64,000 nt of DNA from Pseudomonas sp. PDM14 (GCF_014851905.1 NZ_JACVAQ010000001.1:1674001-1738000), one strand, 5' to 3'; counted from the stretch's first letter, positions 54,842-63,687 are shown. Notes: generated by a model from the letters alone, not told the origin. Numbers and translations: made by a program.

Positions 54842-55306
54842 ATGCCGCTCACCTGGATCTGCAAGCACCACACCGACCTGAGCAAGGACGAACTGTACGC
54901 CGTACTCGCCCTGCGTACCCAGGTATTCGTCGTCGAACAGCGCTGCCCGTACCAGGAAGTCGACGGCCTCGACCTGCTCGGCGACACCTGCCACCTGCTG
55001 GCCGAGCGCGACGGCGAGCTAGTCGCCTACCTGCGCCTGCTCGACCCGCAGCGGCACGCCGGCGACGTGGTCATCGGGCGCGTGGTGACCGCCGCCTCGG
55101 CGCGTGGCAGCGGCCTTGGCCACGAGCTGATGGAGCGCGCCCTGCAGGCCTGCGCCGAGCGTTGGCCCGGCCTGCCGGTGTACCTCTCGGCCCAGGCGCA
55201 CCTGCAGGGCTACTACGGCCGCTACGGGTTCGCCAGCGTCACCGAGGTCTACCTGGAAGACGACATCCCGCACATCGGCATGCGCCGCAGCAGCACCCAT
55301 CCATGA
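54842..55306 (+). CDS. elaA: ElaA family GNAT acetyltransferase
   Basis: A 154-residue GNAT protein whose N-terminus (WICKHHTDLSKDELYAVLALRTQVFVVEQRCPYQEVDGLDLLGDTCHL) is diagnostic for ElaA. The acetyl-CoA loop is VIGRVVTAASARGSGLGHELMERAL, and the end reads LSAQAHLQGYYGRYGFASVTEVYLEDDIPHIGM. The substrate is unknown. Its stop overlaps the start of the Gre-like gene (ATGA), so the two are coupled. Confidence 0.9.
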   Translation: MPLTWICKHHTDLSKDELYAVLALRTQVFVVEQRCPYQEVDGLDLLGDTCHLLAERDGELVAYLRLLDPQRHAGDVVIGRVVTAASARGSGLGHELMERALQACAERWPGLPVYLSAQAHLQGYYGRYGFASVTEVYLEDDIPHIGMRRSSTHP

Positions 55307-55773
55307 ACAAGCAGCAGCTTCAACAGCAGGTCTGCGCCTGCCTGGAGGCCGACCTGGCCCTGGCCATCCGCGCCGCGCAGGCGGCGCACCAGGCGGCTAC
55401 CGACGAAGAGAGCAAGGCCGAGAACAAGTACGACACCCGTGGCCTGGAGGCTTCCTACCTGGCCGCCGGGCAGTCGCGGCGGATCGAGGAAATCCGTCAG
55501 ACCCTGGCCGCCTGGCGCAACCTGCAGATGCGCGAGTTCGACGAGACGCTGGGCATCCAGCTTGGCGCACTGGTCTGGCTGCAGGCTGCCGACGGGCGCC
55601 GCCAGTGCCTGCTCCTCGGCCCGGATGGCGCCGGCCTGAAACTGCCCGGCGACGCTGACGAAATCATGCTGATCACCCCGCGTGCACCGCTCGGCCAGCA
55701 GCTGCTCGGACTCGGCGTGGGTGATGAGGTGAGCGCCGGCAAGGAGCGCTGGGAAATCCTGCGCGCGCACTAG
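55303..55773 (+). CDS. GreA/GreB-like transcript cleavage factor family protein
   Basis: A 156-residue protein with an N-terminal coiled-coil of about 75 residues (CLEADLALAIRAAQAAHQAATDEESKAENKYDTRGLEASYL), then a GreA_GreB FKBP-like C-terminal domain (ETLGIQLGALVWLQAADGRRQCLLLGPDG ... APLGQQLLGLGVGDEVS). The coil tip DEESKAENKY keeps acidic residues as in Gre factors that stimulate RNA cleavage, so a role at the RNA polymerase secondary channel is likely. It overlaps elaA by 4 bp. Relationship to true GreA or GreB, which are encoded elsewhere, is paralogous. Confidence 0.78.
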   Translation: MNKQQLQQQVCACLEADLALAIRAAQAAHQAATDEESKAENKYDTRGLEASYLAAGQSRRIEEIRQTLAAWRNLQMREFDETLGIQLGALVWLQAADGRRQCLLLGPDGAGLKLPGDADEIMLITPRAPLGQQLLGLGVGDEVSAGKERWEILRAH

Positions 55774-55795
55774 CGCTACCTGCGCGCCGCAGAGG

Positions 55796-56542
55796 TCAGG
55801 GAATCTCCACACTCAACTGCCCGGCCAGGCGCGCCAGTTCGCCGCTGCTGACCATGCGCCGAAAGCTGCGGTCGAACTGCTCGCGCAGGGCGACATGGGC
55901 AACGTCACGCGGGAAGGCGAAATAGCCCTGCTGCCTGTCGATCGGCGGCTCAAGCTGGATGAGCTGCTCGCCCAGCTGCAACGCGGCCAGGTGCGGCCGG
56001 GTATTGCGCTGGTTGGTCGCCAGCAGCTCGATGCGCCCGACCATCAGCATGCGCAGGCCGTTGGGCACGCTTTCCACCACATCCAGCTGCATCCCCGTGC
56101 GCGCCACCTCGAAGCGCGAGCCGTAGATCCAGCCGCGGATCACCGCGATGCGATGCGCACGCAGGCTGGCAAAGTCGCCATTCCAACTCAGCCGGGACTG
56201 GCGCCGGGCGTAGAAGACGATACGGTCCTGGTAGAACGGCTCGGCGGAAAAGGCGAAGCGCTGTTCGCGCTCGGCGGTGCGATAGGGGCCGATGAGAATA
56301 TCCGCCTGCCCTTGCTCGACCATGCGCTGAGCCCGCGCCCAGGGGTAGATCTCGAAGCGCAGGTGGCCCTGCAGATCGCTCTCCAGCTGGCGCAGTATGG
56401 CGGGGGCCAAGCCGGTGAACTGGCCGGACTCGCCAAGCTCGAACACCTGCGGAAAAGCGGCGCCCACCACCAGCCAGTCACGCGCCTGCAGCGGCGTGCA
56501 GCACAACAGGAGCAGCAAACCGGCCAGCAGCGTGGAGCGCAT
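55796..56542 (-). CDS. Orphan SBP_bac_3-type periplasmic solute-binding protein (C)
   Basis: A 248-residue secreted protein with leader MRSTLLAGLLLLLCCTPLQA. The family-3 solute-binding fold is visible: WLVVGAAFPQVFELGESGQFTGLAPAILRQLESDL, YPWARAQRMVEQGQADILIGPYRTAEREQRFAFSAEPFYQDRIVF and RIAVIRGWIYGSRFEVART. It has no transporter genes near it and converges on the Gre-like gene. The YPWARAQ pattern matches proteins A and B in this window. Ligand unknown. Confidence 0.82.
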   Translation of the reverse strand: MRSTLLAGLLLLLCCTPLQARDWLVVGAAFPQVFELGESGQFTGLAPAILRQLESDLQGHLRFEIYPWARAQRMVEQGQADILIGPYRTAEREQRFAFSAEPFYQDRIVFYARRQSRLSWNGDFASLRAHRIAVIRGWIYGSRFEVARTGMQLDVVESVPNGLRMLMVGRIELLATNQRNTRPHLAALQLGEQLIQLEPPIDRQQGYFAFPRDVAHVALREQFDRSFRRMVSSGELARLAGQLSVEIP

Positions 56543-56629
56543 GCACCTGTGCCTCGTCAGGAAGTTGCGGAGTTTTTTTCAGCCTAGCCCAGCGCCATGG
56601 GTACACCGCCGCAGGGCACTCGCACAAGC

Positions 56630-57673
56630 TCAGACCGGCTCAGCGGTATCGCCGAGCAGATAGGCATCGAAGCCGAGCTGGTTGAGCAGGTGCACCGCCA
56701 GCTCGCTGCGGATGCCGCCTTCCGGGGTGACCACGTAGCACGTGTCGCGCGCCAGGGTGTCGGCGTGGGTACGCAGGTTGGCGATGGGCAGGTTGAGGCT
56801 GCCCAGCGCGTGGCCCTGGCGGTACTCCAGCGCCAGGCGCACATCCAGCAGCAGGCTCTTGCGCTCGCCCATCTGCGCGAACTGCGCCCGGCTCAGGCGC
56901 GGAATCAGGCTTGGCCGTACCAGCTCGACGAACAGCTCGCGGCCCAGTCGCGCCAGCTCGCCATCTTCGAGCATGGTCACGCTGGCCGAGCGCACGGCGC
57001 CGCTGACCAGCGCCTCCTCGCCGAAGAAATCGCCGACCTGGAGGATCTGCGTCGGCTGCTCGCGGTAGGCCTGCGGCAGGCTGACCCGCGCCCTTCCGCG
57101 CTTGATCACGTAGAAGTGCTCGCCAGGCTCACCGTAGCGCACCACCGCCTCGCCGGCCGGCACCTGCAGGTAGTCGAAGCGCGCCAGCAGCGCATGCAGG
57201 TGCGATGGCGCCAGGCGGCCGAACAACGGCGTGCTGAGCAGCCGCGCCAACCAGTCGTCATCGTCCTCACCCGATGCCTGGGCCTGATCGGCGCCGAGGC
57301 TGCTGACCTCATAGGCCGCGCTCTGGCTCCAGCCGAGCAGGCGCTCGAGCAGCTGGTGCTCGACGGCGAACAGGCTGACGTCGGTGAGCGCCTTCACCGA
57401 CGCCGGATTGGGTTGCTCGCCATTGAGCGGCATGTGCGCCTGCGGCGAGCCGCCCTCGAAACTCTGCTTGGCGTTGCCGGTGTCGATGCCGACCTTGCCG
57501 CTGATCAGGTAGTACTGCGCCAGCGAACGCTCGCCCTTCTTCAGTAGCAAGGTGCCCGCCGGGCGCTGCAGGTACTTGATGCTGCCGTGCAGCTGCTCAC
57601 GGTAGGCCGGCGTGAGGAAATCCATCGGGCTGAAGCTGGCCAGCTGTGCGAGGGTCAGCGGTGTGCTGCTCAT
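56630..57673 (-). CDS. Tandem cyclic-nucleotide-binding domain protein with C-terminal rhodanese-like domain
   Basis: A 347-residue cytoplasmic protein. cNMP-binding domain 1 is at about 15-120 (PAYREQLHGSIKYLQRPAGTLLLKKGERSLAQYYLISGKVGI). Domain 2 is at about 145-255 (LFGRLAPSHLHALLARFDYLQVPAGEAVVRYGEPGEHFYVIKRGRARV and GDFFGEEAL). A rhodanese-like domain follows at about 265-345 (SLLLDVRLALEYRQGHALGSLNLP). The rhodanese active-site loop reads TPEGGIRS with Thr (about T316) where Cys is expected, so sulfurtransferase activity is unlikely. ATG 57673 follows GGAGGAG. It probably couples a nucleotide signal to a protein partner. Confidence 0.88.
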   Translation of the reverse strand: MSSTPLTLAQLASFSPMDFLTPAYREQLHGSIKYLQRPAGTLLLKKGERSLAQYYLISGKVGIDTGNAKQSFEGGSPQAHMPLNGEQPNPASVKALTDVSLFAVEHQLLERLLGWSQSAAYEVSSLGADQAQASGEDDDDWLARLLSTPLFGRLAPSHLHALLARFDYLQVPAGEAVVRYGEPGEHFYVIKRGRARVSLPQAYREQPTQILQVGDFFGEEALVSGAVRSASVTMLEDGELARLGRELFVELVRPSLIPRLSRAQFAQMGERKSLLLDVRLALEYRQGHALGSLNLPIANLRTHADTLARDTCYVVTPEGGIRSELAVHLLNQLGFDAYLLGDTAEPV

Positions 57674-57765
57674 GACGATCTCCTCCGTCCGTGTGGTGGC
57701 GTACACGCGGGCACCAGGCCCGTCTACTTGCATAGACCGACAAAGCCGCCCGCACGCTCAATGAG

Positions 57766-57800
57766 TTGTGCACAAACCGCGGGGATGCTTCTGTGGATAA
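57766..57800 (-). repeat. DnaA-box repeat element, third (partial) copy
   Basis: On the minus strand the sequence begins TTATCCACAGAAGCATCCCC and continues to TTTGTGCACAA, the same 35-base head as copy A at 8595, with only the middle trinucleotide changed. A short CATTGA follows it, after which similarity ends. The DnaA box is at 57792-57800. It lies between the cNMP/rhodanese gene and a hypothetical gene, 49 kb from the tandem copies. Confidence 0.85.
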
Positions 57801-57852
57801 CCTCAGGATGACTGGCTACAGCCTTTGGCTTGCGCGGCCTGCGCCGGCCTGG

Positions 57853-58290
57853 TCATTTTTTGTCCGTGGGCTGCAGGCGCCAGGTGAAGTGCACTGAGGC
57901 GAGCAGGGATGTCGCATTGGCGCCAATGAACAGGCCGGCCAGAAACAGGCCGAAGGTGTCGTCCGGCTGCAGACGATCGACGGCGAACGCCACCAGCGCC
58001 AGCACGCCAAGCAGCTGCAACGAGCTCCAACTGTAGAACAGCCCGCGCCATCTGCCGGCAACCAGCAGGTAGCTCACCAGCGGTGCATTGATGATCGTCA
58101 GAATGACGATGGCAGCCCCGCTGGAATACTCGGATTGCCTGACCAACAGCGCGCCACTCAGCAGCCCCATCAATGATGAATAGCCCAGGCTGAGCCACTT
58201 GTAGAACCGATAGCCCCGCGGCGGCGACGGACGCGGCGGCTTGGCGTCCTGACCGCTGAGGGGTGTCGCATAGGGATTGATCTCGTCCAT
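57853..58290 (-). CDS. Hypothetical four-helix membrane protein
   Basis: A 145-residue protein with a polar, Pro-rich N-terminus (MDEINPYATPLSGQDAKPPRPSPPRG) of the NPYATP type seen in many small proteobacterial membrane proteins, then about four helices (LSLGYSSLMGLLSGALLV, AAIVILTIINAPLVSYLLVA, LQLLGVLALVAFAV, FGLFLAGLFIGANATSLLASV). No named family is assigned. It starts 11 bp after the metallopeptidase gene on the same strand, so the two may be co-transcribed. Confidence 0.78.
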   Translation of the reverse strand: MDEINPYATPLSGQDAKPPRPSPPRGYRFYKWLSLGYSSLMGLLSGALLVRQSEYSSGAAIVILTIINAPLVSYLLVAGRWRGLFYSWSSLQLLGVLALVAFAVDRLQPDDTFGLFLAGLFIGANATSLLASVHFTWRLQPTDKK

Positions 58291-58301
58291 GAGTCCCTCG
58301 T

Positions 58302-58799
58302 CTAGGGTGTAGGCAGCTCGCGCCAGGTCAGGTACACGCGCAGGTCGAACTCCAGCTGGTGGTAGTCCGGCAACATGTGCCGGCACAGCTGGTAGAACGC
58401 CTTGTTATGGTCGGATTCCTTCAGGTGCGCCAGCTCGTGCACCACGATCATCTGCAGGAATTCCGGCGCTGCCTCGCGAAACAGCGCGGCCACGCGGATT
58501 TCCTTCTTCGCCTTGAGCTTGCCGCCCTGCACCCGCGACACCGCCGTGTGCAGGCCGAGCGCGCGGTGGGTGAGGTCGAGGCGGTTGTCGAACAGCACCT
58601 TGTCGATGTTCGGCGCGTTGCGCAGGTGCTCCTGCTTGAGCGCCACGGTGTAGGCGTACAGCGCCTTGTCGCTCTGGATCTGGTGGCGATTCGGGTAGCG
58701 CTTTTCCAGGTACTCGCCCAGGCGCTCGCCGGCGATCATCTCGCGGACCTGCTCCTGCAGGTGCGGCGGGTAGGCCTGGAGGTATTTGAGCGGGATCAT
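58302..58799 (-). CDS. YgjP-like zinc metallopeptidase family protein
   Basis: A 165-residue cytoplasmic protein of the YgjP/DUF45 type. The zinc motif is IVVHELAHLKESDHNKAFYQL (HELAH plus a downstream Glu/His region), preceded by KLKAKKEIRVAALFREAAPEFLQM. The fold is related to SprT and WLM metallopeptidases. The substrate is unknown. The start at 58799 gives MIPLKYLQAYPPHLQEQVREMI, the normal family opening. Confidence 0.85.
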   Translation of the reverse strand: MIPLKYLQAYPPHLQEQVREMIAGERLGEYLEKRYPNRHQIQSDKALYAYTVALKQEHLRNAPNIDKVLFDNRLDLTHRALGLHTAVSRVQGGKLKAKKEIRVAALFREAAPEFLQMIVVHELAHLKESDHNKAFYQLCRHMLPDYHQLEFDLRVYLTWRELPTP

Positions 58800-58876
58800 G
58801 CAACGGCTGCCGAGAGAAATCAGGGCGCCAGTTTACTGCAAGCCCTGGCCAACCGAAGCCTGCCCTGACGAGACGA

Positions 58877-58902
58877 AAAAGCCCGCACGAGGGCGGGCTT
58901 TT
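58877..58902 (-). terminator. Terminator of the dCache chemoreceptor gene
   Basis: AAAAGCCCGC (58877-58886), loop of six, GCGGGCTTTT (58893-58902) forms a symmetric hairpin with Ts on the minus strand, 19 bp past the chemoreceptor stop. It could also act in the other direction. Confidence 0.85.
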
Positions 58903-58920
58903 CCGAGATGGGGCGCGCGC

Positions 58921-60918
58921 TCAACGCACCTTGAAACGGTTCACCAGTTCGACCAGGCGACGGTTGGAGGCCAGCAACGCATCGGTGCTGCGGTCCGCCT
59001 GCTGCCCGCCGACCACCAGGTCGTCGACCATGTGGCGGATGGCGACCATGTTCTGGTTGATCTCCTCGGTCACCGCGCTCTGCTCCTCGGCAGCCGTGGC
59101 GATCTGCGCGCTGAGGTCGTGGATGCGCCCGACCGAGGTGGCCATGTCATCGAGGCCGACGTTGACCCGCGCGGTCTTGTCGGCGGTCGCCTGGCAGCTG
59201 CTCTTGGTCTTCTCCATCGCCTGCACCGCCGAGCTCACGCCCTGCTGCAGGCGATTGAGCATTTCGTTGATCTCCGAGGTGCTCTGCTGGGTGCGCCCGG
59301 CCAGCGCGCGCACCTCGTCGGCGACCACGGCAAAGCCGCGGCCCTGCTCACCAGCACGTGCCGCCTCGATGGCCGCGTTGAGCGCCAGCAGGTTGGTCTG
59401 CCCGGCGATCTCGCCGATCACCCCGAGCACGTCGTTGATACGCTGGGCATCCTGCTGCATGTCCTGCACCCGCGCGGTGGCGCTTTCAACTTCGTCGACC
59501 AGCGCCAGCACGCTGGCCGATGCCTCGGCGACGACCACCTTGGAGCGCTCGGCGTTCTCGTTGGCGTCACGGGTGAAGCTGGCGGTCTCCGTCGCGCTCT
59601 GCGCCACGGTGTCGGCGGTGGAACTCATCTCGGTGATCGCGGTGACGGCCTGATCGGTTTCCGAGGCGTGGCGGGTCAGTACCTCGTTGGTCTGCCGCGA
59701 TTGTTGCTGCAGCTGCGCCAGCTCATCGGCGATCTGTGCCGAGGCCTGGGTGACATCGGCGATCATGGTCTGCAGGTAGGCGATGAAGCGGTTCACCGAA
59801 CTGCCCACAGCGTCCATCTCGTCCTCGCCCTTCAGCGCGATGCGCCGCGTCAGGTCGGCGTCGCCGGCCGACAGCGCGTCGATGTTGCCACGCAGGGTGT
59901 GCAGGCGCTGGATCAGCTTGCCAATGGCGAACAGCATCACCAGCAGGAGGATCAGGGTCAGCGGGATCTGCAGCCAGGCCAGGGCCTTGAGCACGTCGTT
60001 GCTGTTCTCGCTGAGCCGCTGGGTCGGCAGGGCGGTGGCGAGCAACCACGGCGTGCCTTCGATCGGCTGCAGGAAGAAGGTCCAGGCTTCGCCCTCCTCG
60101 TTCTCGAACTCGTGCTTGACCAGCGCGCTGCTGCCCAGCTGACGCAAGCTGTCCTGGATCTCGCCGAGGAATGGCGATTGCCCGGCCAGGTCGGCGACCT
60201 TCTTCAGCACGATCTCGCCGCCGATGCGCGACTGATTGCTGAGGATCTTGCCGTCCGGCTCGACGATCATCACCTGGCCCTGGATTTCCTTCTCCTTCTC
60301 GGCGACCAGGGTATTGAAGAAGCCCAGGGTCACGTCGATGGTCGATACGCCATAGGCCGCGCCGTCCTTGAAGATGGCCATGGCGCAGTTGGTGCGTGGC
60401 TGCGCGCTGGCGTCGTCCTTGTAGGCCAGGGCCCAGGCGCAGTGCCCGCGCGGCGCCTGCATGCCGTCACGGTGCCACGGCTGGTCGTAGTAGTTGGGCG
60501 CCTGCTCGGAGTTCCAGAAGGTGTTGACCTTGAGCTGGCCCGACTCGTCGCGGTGGTAGAAGGTGCTGTGCTTGTTCTGTTCCGAACGTTTCTGCGCCAA
60601 CGGCCAGATGCCGCCGCCGAAGACCTTGGCGTCACCGTACTGGTCGACCAGGCCGGGCAGCACACGGTCGATGGTGTCGCTGTCGAGCAACGGGATGGTC
60701 TGGGTGATGCTGCGCGATTGCGCCTCGACCTTGGCCAGCTCGACACGGATGGTATCGGCGATGGTGCCGACCCGGGTCAGTACCAGCTGCTCTTCGGAGG
60801 CTTTCAGTTTCGGCGTGATGAAGTGGCGGATACCTTCTTCGGTCAGGACGAAAATGATGGCAATGAACACGACAAAAATAACGGTATAGCGGGCCTTAAT
60901 TGTTTTAAGCGAACGCAT
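58921..60918 (-). CDS. dCache-type methyl-accepting chemotaxis protein
   Basis: A 665-residue chemoreceptor. TM1 is at about 10-28 ([15 protein letters not shown]). A large periplasmic domain at about 35-335 has the double-Cache pattern ([50 protein letters not shown]). TM2 is at about 345-365 ([18 protein letters not shown]), then HAMP, then a signalling domain with intact tip [41 protein letters not shown] 60918 follows CAGGAG. Ligand unknown; double-Cache receptors often bind amino acids or organic acids. No chemotaxis operon adjoins it. Confidence 0.93.
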   Translation of the reverse strand: MRSLKTIKARYTVIFVVFIAIIFVLTEEGIRHFITPKLKASEEQLVLTRVGTIADTIRVELAKVEAQSRSITQTIPLLDSDTIDRVLPGLVDQYGDAKVFGGGIWPLAQKRSEQNKHSTFYHRDESGQLKVNTFWNSEQAPNYYDQPWHRDGMQAPRGHCAWALAYKDDASAQPRTNCAMAIFKDGAAYGVSTIDVTLGFFNTLVAEKEKEIQGQVMIVEPDGKILSNQSRIGGEIVLKKVADLAGQSPFLGEIQDSLRQLGSSALVKHEFENEEGEAWTFFLQPIEGTPWLLATALPTQRLSENSNDVLKALAWLQIPLTLILLLVMLFAIGKLIQRLHTLRGNIDALSAGDADLTRRIALKGEDEMDAVGSSVNRFIAYLQTMIADVTQASAQIADELAQLQQQSRQTNEVLTRHASETDQAVTAITEMSSTADTVAQSATETASFTRDANENAERSKVVVAEASASVLALVDEVESATARVQDMQQDAQRINDVLGVIGEIAGQTNLLALNAAIEAARAGEQGRGFAVVADEVRALAGRTQQSTSEINEMLNRLQQGVSSAVQAMEKTKSSCQATADKTARVNVGLDDMATSVGRIHDLSAQIATAAEEQSAVTEEINQNMVAIRHMVDDLVVGGQQADRSTDALLASNRRLVELVNRFKVR

Positions 60919-61325
60919 GTCCACTCCTGGCTCTCGATCTGCGAATTGTCTGGTGGGGCCCTTGCGGCCGCTCACCCTCGACCGGCATTGCTGCCGGACG
61001 CCACCCTGCGGTAGCTGACGCCCCCTGCGTCATCTGCTGGCATCCCTCCCTGATGCCACTCTGCCACTGTATCGGTCGGCCCGCCTACTGCTTGATGCAA
61101 ATGCCGCCAGACATGGCAACCAGCAGACGAACGTCAGGCACGGACGTGCCAGCTGGACGCATGGCCCGTCCAGAAAGGGAGTTTTTGCATTGCGGCAGCG
61201 CATGAAATGACAAACCAGAGTTGGCTCCACGACCACGGCTGAGGCACTGTCCGGGGACGGGCGGCAGCCCGGTGCATAGCAGTCATTCAACCCGCTCCCG
61301 AGCGACGTGCCCGAGGGTCCGAGCG
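60919..61325. other. Gene-free interval between the chemoreceptor and the broken gene
   Basis: A 407-bp region. It should hold the chemoreceptor promoter at its left end and that of the broken gene at its right. A slightly AT-rich stretch lies at 61165-61215 (GGGAGTTTTTGCATTG). I see no RNA gene, hairpin or coding frame with proper codon use. Confidence 0.4.
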
Positions 61326-61844
61326 ATGCCACATTTCCTCCCTGGCGGCGTGCTGCTGAGCTGCCTCTGTCTGCTCAGCCTGCCGAGCCAGGCCATGTCG
61401 CGGCTCTACGATGGCGAGGCCGAGGTCTGGAGCACCGACCAGGCCCTCTGCTTCGGCGCGCGCACCTTCAAATCAGCCGGACTGTTTCTCAACCGCACGC
61501 TCAGGGTCGACCGGCAACGCGTGGTGATCCACGGCGTGGAGGTCAACGGAGCCGGCCCGGCGCTGTACTGGAGCATGAGCGCCGACGAGCCGGAGGACGG
61601 ACTGCCGATCAATAGCAGCACCTGCATCGCCTACGGCCAGCAGCCGGGCGGCTTTGCCTCGCGGTAGCGCGCCGCGCCACTGGCAGACGGCCTGTACAGC
61701 GTGATGTTGTACGGCAGCGACCGTAAAAGCGGCAACCGCGCGCGGTTCTACAAGCAGTTCTGTGTGCAGCGCAGCGGCGACCGAATGGCCGTGGCAGATG
61801 CCTATTACGACGAAGGGCTGCAGCGCTGGCGCTGCCCGCAGTAG
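61326..61844 (+). pseudogene. Secreted hypothetical protein gene interrupted by an in-frame amber codon
   Basis: A 172-codon frame from ATG 61326 to TAG 61842-61844, broken once by TAG at 61665-61667. The first part (113 residues) has a leader (MPHFLPGGVLLSCLCLLSLPSQA) and a mature start MSRLYDGEAEVWSTDQ. After the amber codon the same frame continues without a stop and with good coding character (APLADGLYSVMLYGSDRKSGNRARF, then CVQRSGDRMAVADAYYDEGLQRW). A nonsense mutation is most likely; sequencing error is possible. The function of the intact protein is unknown. Confidence 0.75.
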
Positions 61845-61870
61845 CGCGCAGATGCCGAATGCCGCGCAAG

Positions 61871-61895
61871 AAAAAGCCCCGCCAGGGCGGGGCTT
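61871..61895 (-). terminator. Terminator of fba
   Basis: AAGCCCCGC (61874-61882) pairs with GCGGGGCTT (61887-61895) around a 4-base loop; on the minus strand a run of five Ts follows. It lies about 20 bp past the fba stop. Confidence 0.88.
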
Positions 61896-61913
61896 CTCTT
61901 GCAGCGTCGCGGC

Positions 61914-62978
61914 TTAGTTGACCTTGGCGGCCAGCTCGCCCTTGGCGTAGCGCAGGTACATGCCTTCGAGGGAGACCGGTTTGATCTTCGAGGCGTTGCC
62001 GGCGGTGCCGAAGGCTTCGTAGCGGGCGATGCAGATGTCACGCATGGCCACGATGGTCTTGGCGAAGAACTTGCGCGGGTCGAACTCACTAGGCTGCTCG
62101 GCCATCATGCGGCGGATCGCGCCGGTGGAAGCCAGGCGCAGGTCAGTGTCGATGTTCACTTTGCGCACGCCGTGCTTGATGCCTTCGACGATCTCTTCGA
62201 CCGGCACGCCGTAGGTTTCCTTGATGTCGCCGCCGAACTCGTTGATCACCTTCAGCCACTCTTGCGGCACCGAGGAGGAGCCGTGCATCACCAGGTGGGT
62301 GTTGGGGATGCGCTTGTGGATTTCCTTGATGCGCTCGATGGAGAGCACGTCGCCGGTTGGCGGCTTGGTGAACTTGTAGGCGCCGTGGCTGGTGCCGATG
62401 GCGATGGCCAGGGCATCGACCTGGGTGCGCTTGACGAAGTCGGCAGCCTCTTCCGGATCGGTCAGCAGTTGGCTGTGATCCAGCACGCCTTCGGCGCCAA
62501 CGCCGTCTTCTTCACCGGCCATGCCGGTTTCCAGGCTACCCAGGCAGCCCAGCTCGCCTTCCACGGACACGCCGCAGGCGTGGGCGAATGCCACGGTCTG
62601 CTGGGTCACGCGGACGTTGTATTCGTAGTCGGCCGGGGTCTTGCCGTCTTCCTTCAGCGAGCCGTCCATCATCACCGAGCTGAAGCCCAGCTGGATCGAG
62701 CGCTGGCACACGTCAGGGCTGGTGCCGTGGTCCTGGTGCATGCACACCGGGATGTGCGGGAATTCTTCGATGGCGGCCAGGATCAGGTGGCGCAGGAACG
62801 GCGCGCCGGCGTATTTGCGGGCACCGGCCGAAGCCTGGACGATCACCGGGGAGTCGGTTTTATCAGCCGCTTCCATGATCGCGCGCATCTGCTCGAGGTT
62901 GTTGACGTTGAAGGCCGGCACGCCGTAGCCGAATTCGGCGGCGTGGTCGAGCATCTGGCGCATGCTGATGAGTGCCAT
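61914..62978 (-). CDS. fba: Class II fructose-1,6-bisphosphate aldolase
   Basis: A 354-residue class II (zinc) aldolase cleaving fructose 1,6-bisphosphate to dihydroxyacetone phosphate and glyceraldehyde 3-phosphate. Visible motifs are [20 protein letters not shown], the metal and catalytic [15 protein letters not shown] (His and Asp), [47 protein letters not shown] (metal His) and [20 protein letters not shown]. The length fits the Calvin-type subgroup used by Pseudomonas. The start at 62978 follows CAGGAAAA. It lies downstream of pgk and two small lipoprotein genes, as in P. aeruginosa. Confidence 0.97.
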   Translation of the reverse strand: MALISMRQMLDHAAEFGYGVPAFNVNNLEQMRAIMEAADKTDSPVIVQASAGARKYAGAPFLRHLILAAIEEFPHIPVCMHQDHGTSPDVCQRSIQLGFSSVMMDGSLKEDGKTPADYEYNVRVTQQTVAFAHACGVSVEGELGCLGSLETGMAGEEDGVGAEGVLDHSQLLTDPEEAADFVKRTQVDALAIAIGTSHGAYKFTKPPTGDVLSIERIKEIHKRIPNTHLVMHGSSSVPQEWLKVINEFGGDIKETYGVPVEEIVEGIKHGVRKVNIDTDLRLASTGAIRRMMAEQPSEFDPRKFFAKTIVAMRDICIARYEAFGTAGNASKIKPVSLEGMYLRYAKGELAAKVN

Positions 62979-63076
62979 GGTTTTCCTGTCTCCCGGTTGG
63001 AGGGTTGATCGTGCAAGCCTGCCGCAGGGGCGGGCACTGTTCAAGCTCTAAGAACGCAGCAACGCTACGCACTCAA

Positions 63077-63096
63077 CCCATGCACGCAGGCATGGG
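63077..63096. terminator. Hairpin between the MliC-like gene and fba
   Basis: CCCATGC (63077-63083) pairs with GCATGGG (63090-63096) around ACGCAG, 19 bp past the MliC-like gene stop. There is no strong U-run, so it may be an attenuator or weak terminator before fba. Confidence 0.4.
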
Positions 63097-63114
63097 GTCA
63101 ATTCTGCTGGCCTG

Positions 63115-63447
63115 TTACTCGGCCTTGCATCCACGGCCGATCAGATCATCGTCCGCCACGCGGTACACCAGCCCCTCCTCACCCTTGGTGTGGAAGGCCA
63201 GCAGACCGTCGCTGTACAACGCGCCAGAGCCGGCGGGCTCGAGCGTCAGGCGGTGGACGATATCGTCACCCCCCAAACGCAGGTCGACCACCTCGCGGCT
63301 GCCGTCGGCGAAACGCCACAGCACTTCGGCCTGGCTGTCGCAGACCCAACGTGTCCAGTCGTCGCTCGGCGCCGGGTCGGCCGCACAGCCGGCCAGCGCC
63401 ACAACGCCGATCAGCGCGGTGAGCGCCGCTGTCATCCGGTAGTGCAT
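63115..63447 (-). CDS. MliC-like lipoprotein (lysozyme inhibitor family)
   Basis: A 110-residue lipoprotein with lipobox LAGC at residue 21 (MTAALTALIGVVALAGC). The mature part has the MliC/COG3895 pattern: a leading Cys strand (WVCDSQAEVLWRFADGS), a central LTLEPAGSGALYSDGLLAFHTKGEEGLVYRV, and a final Cys (GRGCKAE) that could pair with the first. MliC proteins block host c-type lysozyme in the periplasm. Assignment rests on motif and size and is moderately sure. Confidence 0.72.
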   Translation of the reverse strand: MHYRMTAALTALIGVVALAGCAADPAPSDDWTRWVCDSQAEVLWRFADGSREVVDLRLGGDDIVHRLTLEPAGSGALYSDGLLAFHTKGEEGLVYRVADDDLIGRGCKAE

Positions 63448-63486
63448 ATCAGCTCCTTCGCGGCGCGCCGGCTCGGCGCTCCTGGG

Positions 63487-63687
63487 TCAGGGGCAGTTCT
63501 GCTGGCCCTGGGCACCCGAAACGGTCGGGTCGCCACTGCTCTGCGCCTCGACGCGCTGATCGTCCTGCGTGGTCGGCAGAATGATCTGCGGCGGGCTCAG
63601 CACATCGCAGGTGCTGGGGGCCGAACCACCCGTGCTGCAGCCGGCAACACCGGCACACAGCACAAACACAATCGCTAGGTTACGCAT
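63487..63687 (-). CDS. Small hypothetical lipoprotein
   Basis: A 66-residue protein with lipobox VAGC (Cys17; MRNLAIVFVLCAGVAGC), followed by a Ser/Pro/Gln-rich tail (SPPQIILPTTQDDQRVEAQ) with two more cysteines, one at the penultimate position. No family is recognised. It lies between pgk and the MliC-like gene on the same strand, 40 bp before the latter's start, so all are probably co-transcribed with pgk-fba. Confidence 0.72.
   Translation of the reverse strand: MRNLAIVFVLCAGVAGCSTGGSAPSTCDVLSPPQIILPTTQDDQRVEAQSSGDPTVSGAQGQQNCP

Noticed and set aside
61665..61667. Amber codon read as pyrrolysine or programmed readthrough
   Set aside because: Pyrrolysine is not used in Pseudomonas and no readthrough context is visible; a nonsense mutation is simpler.
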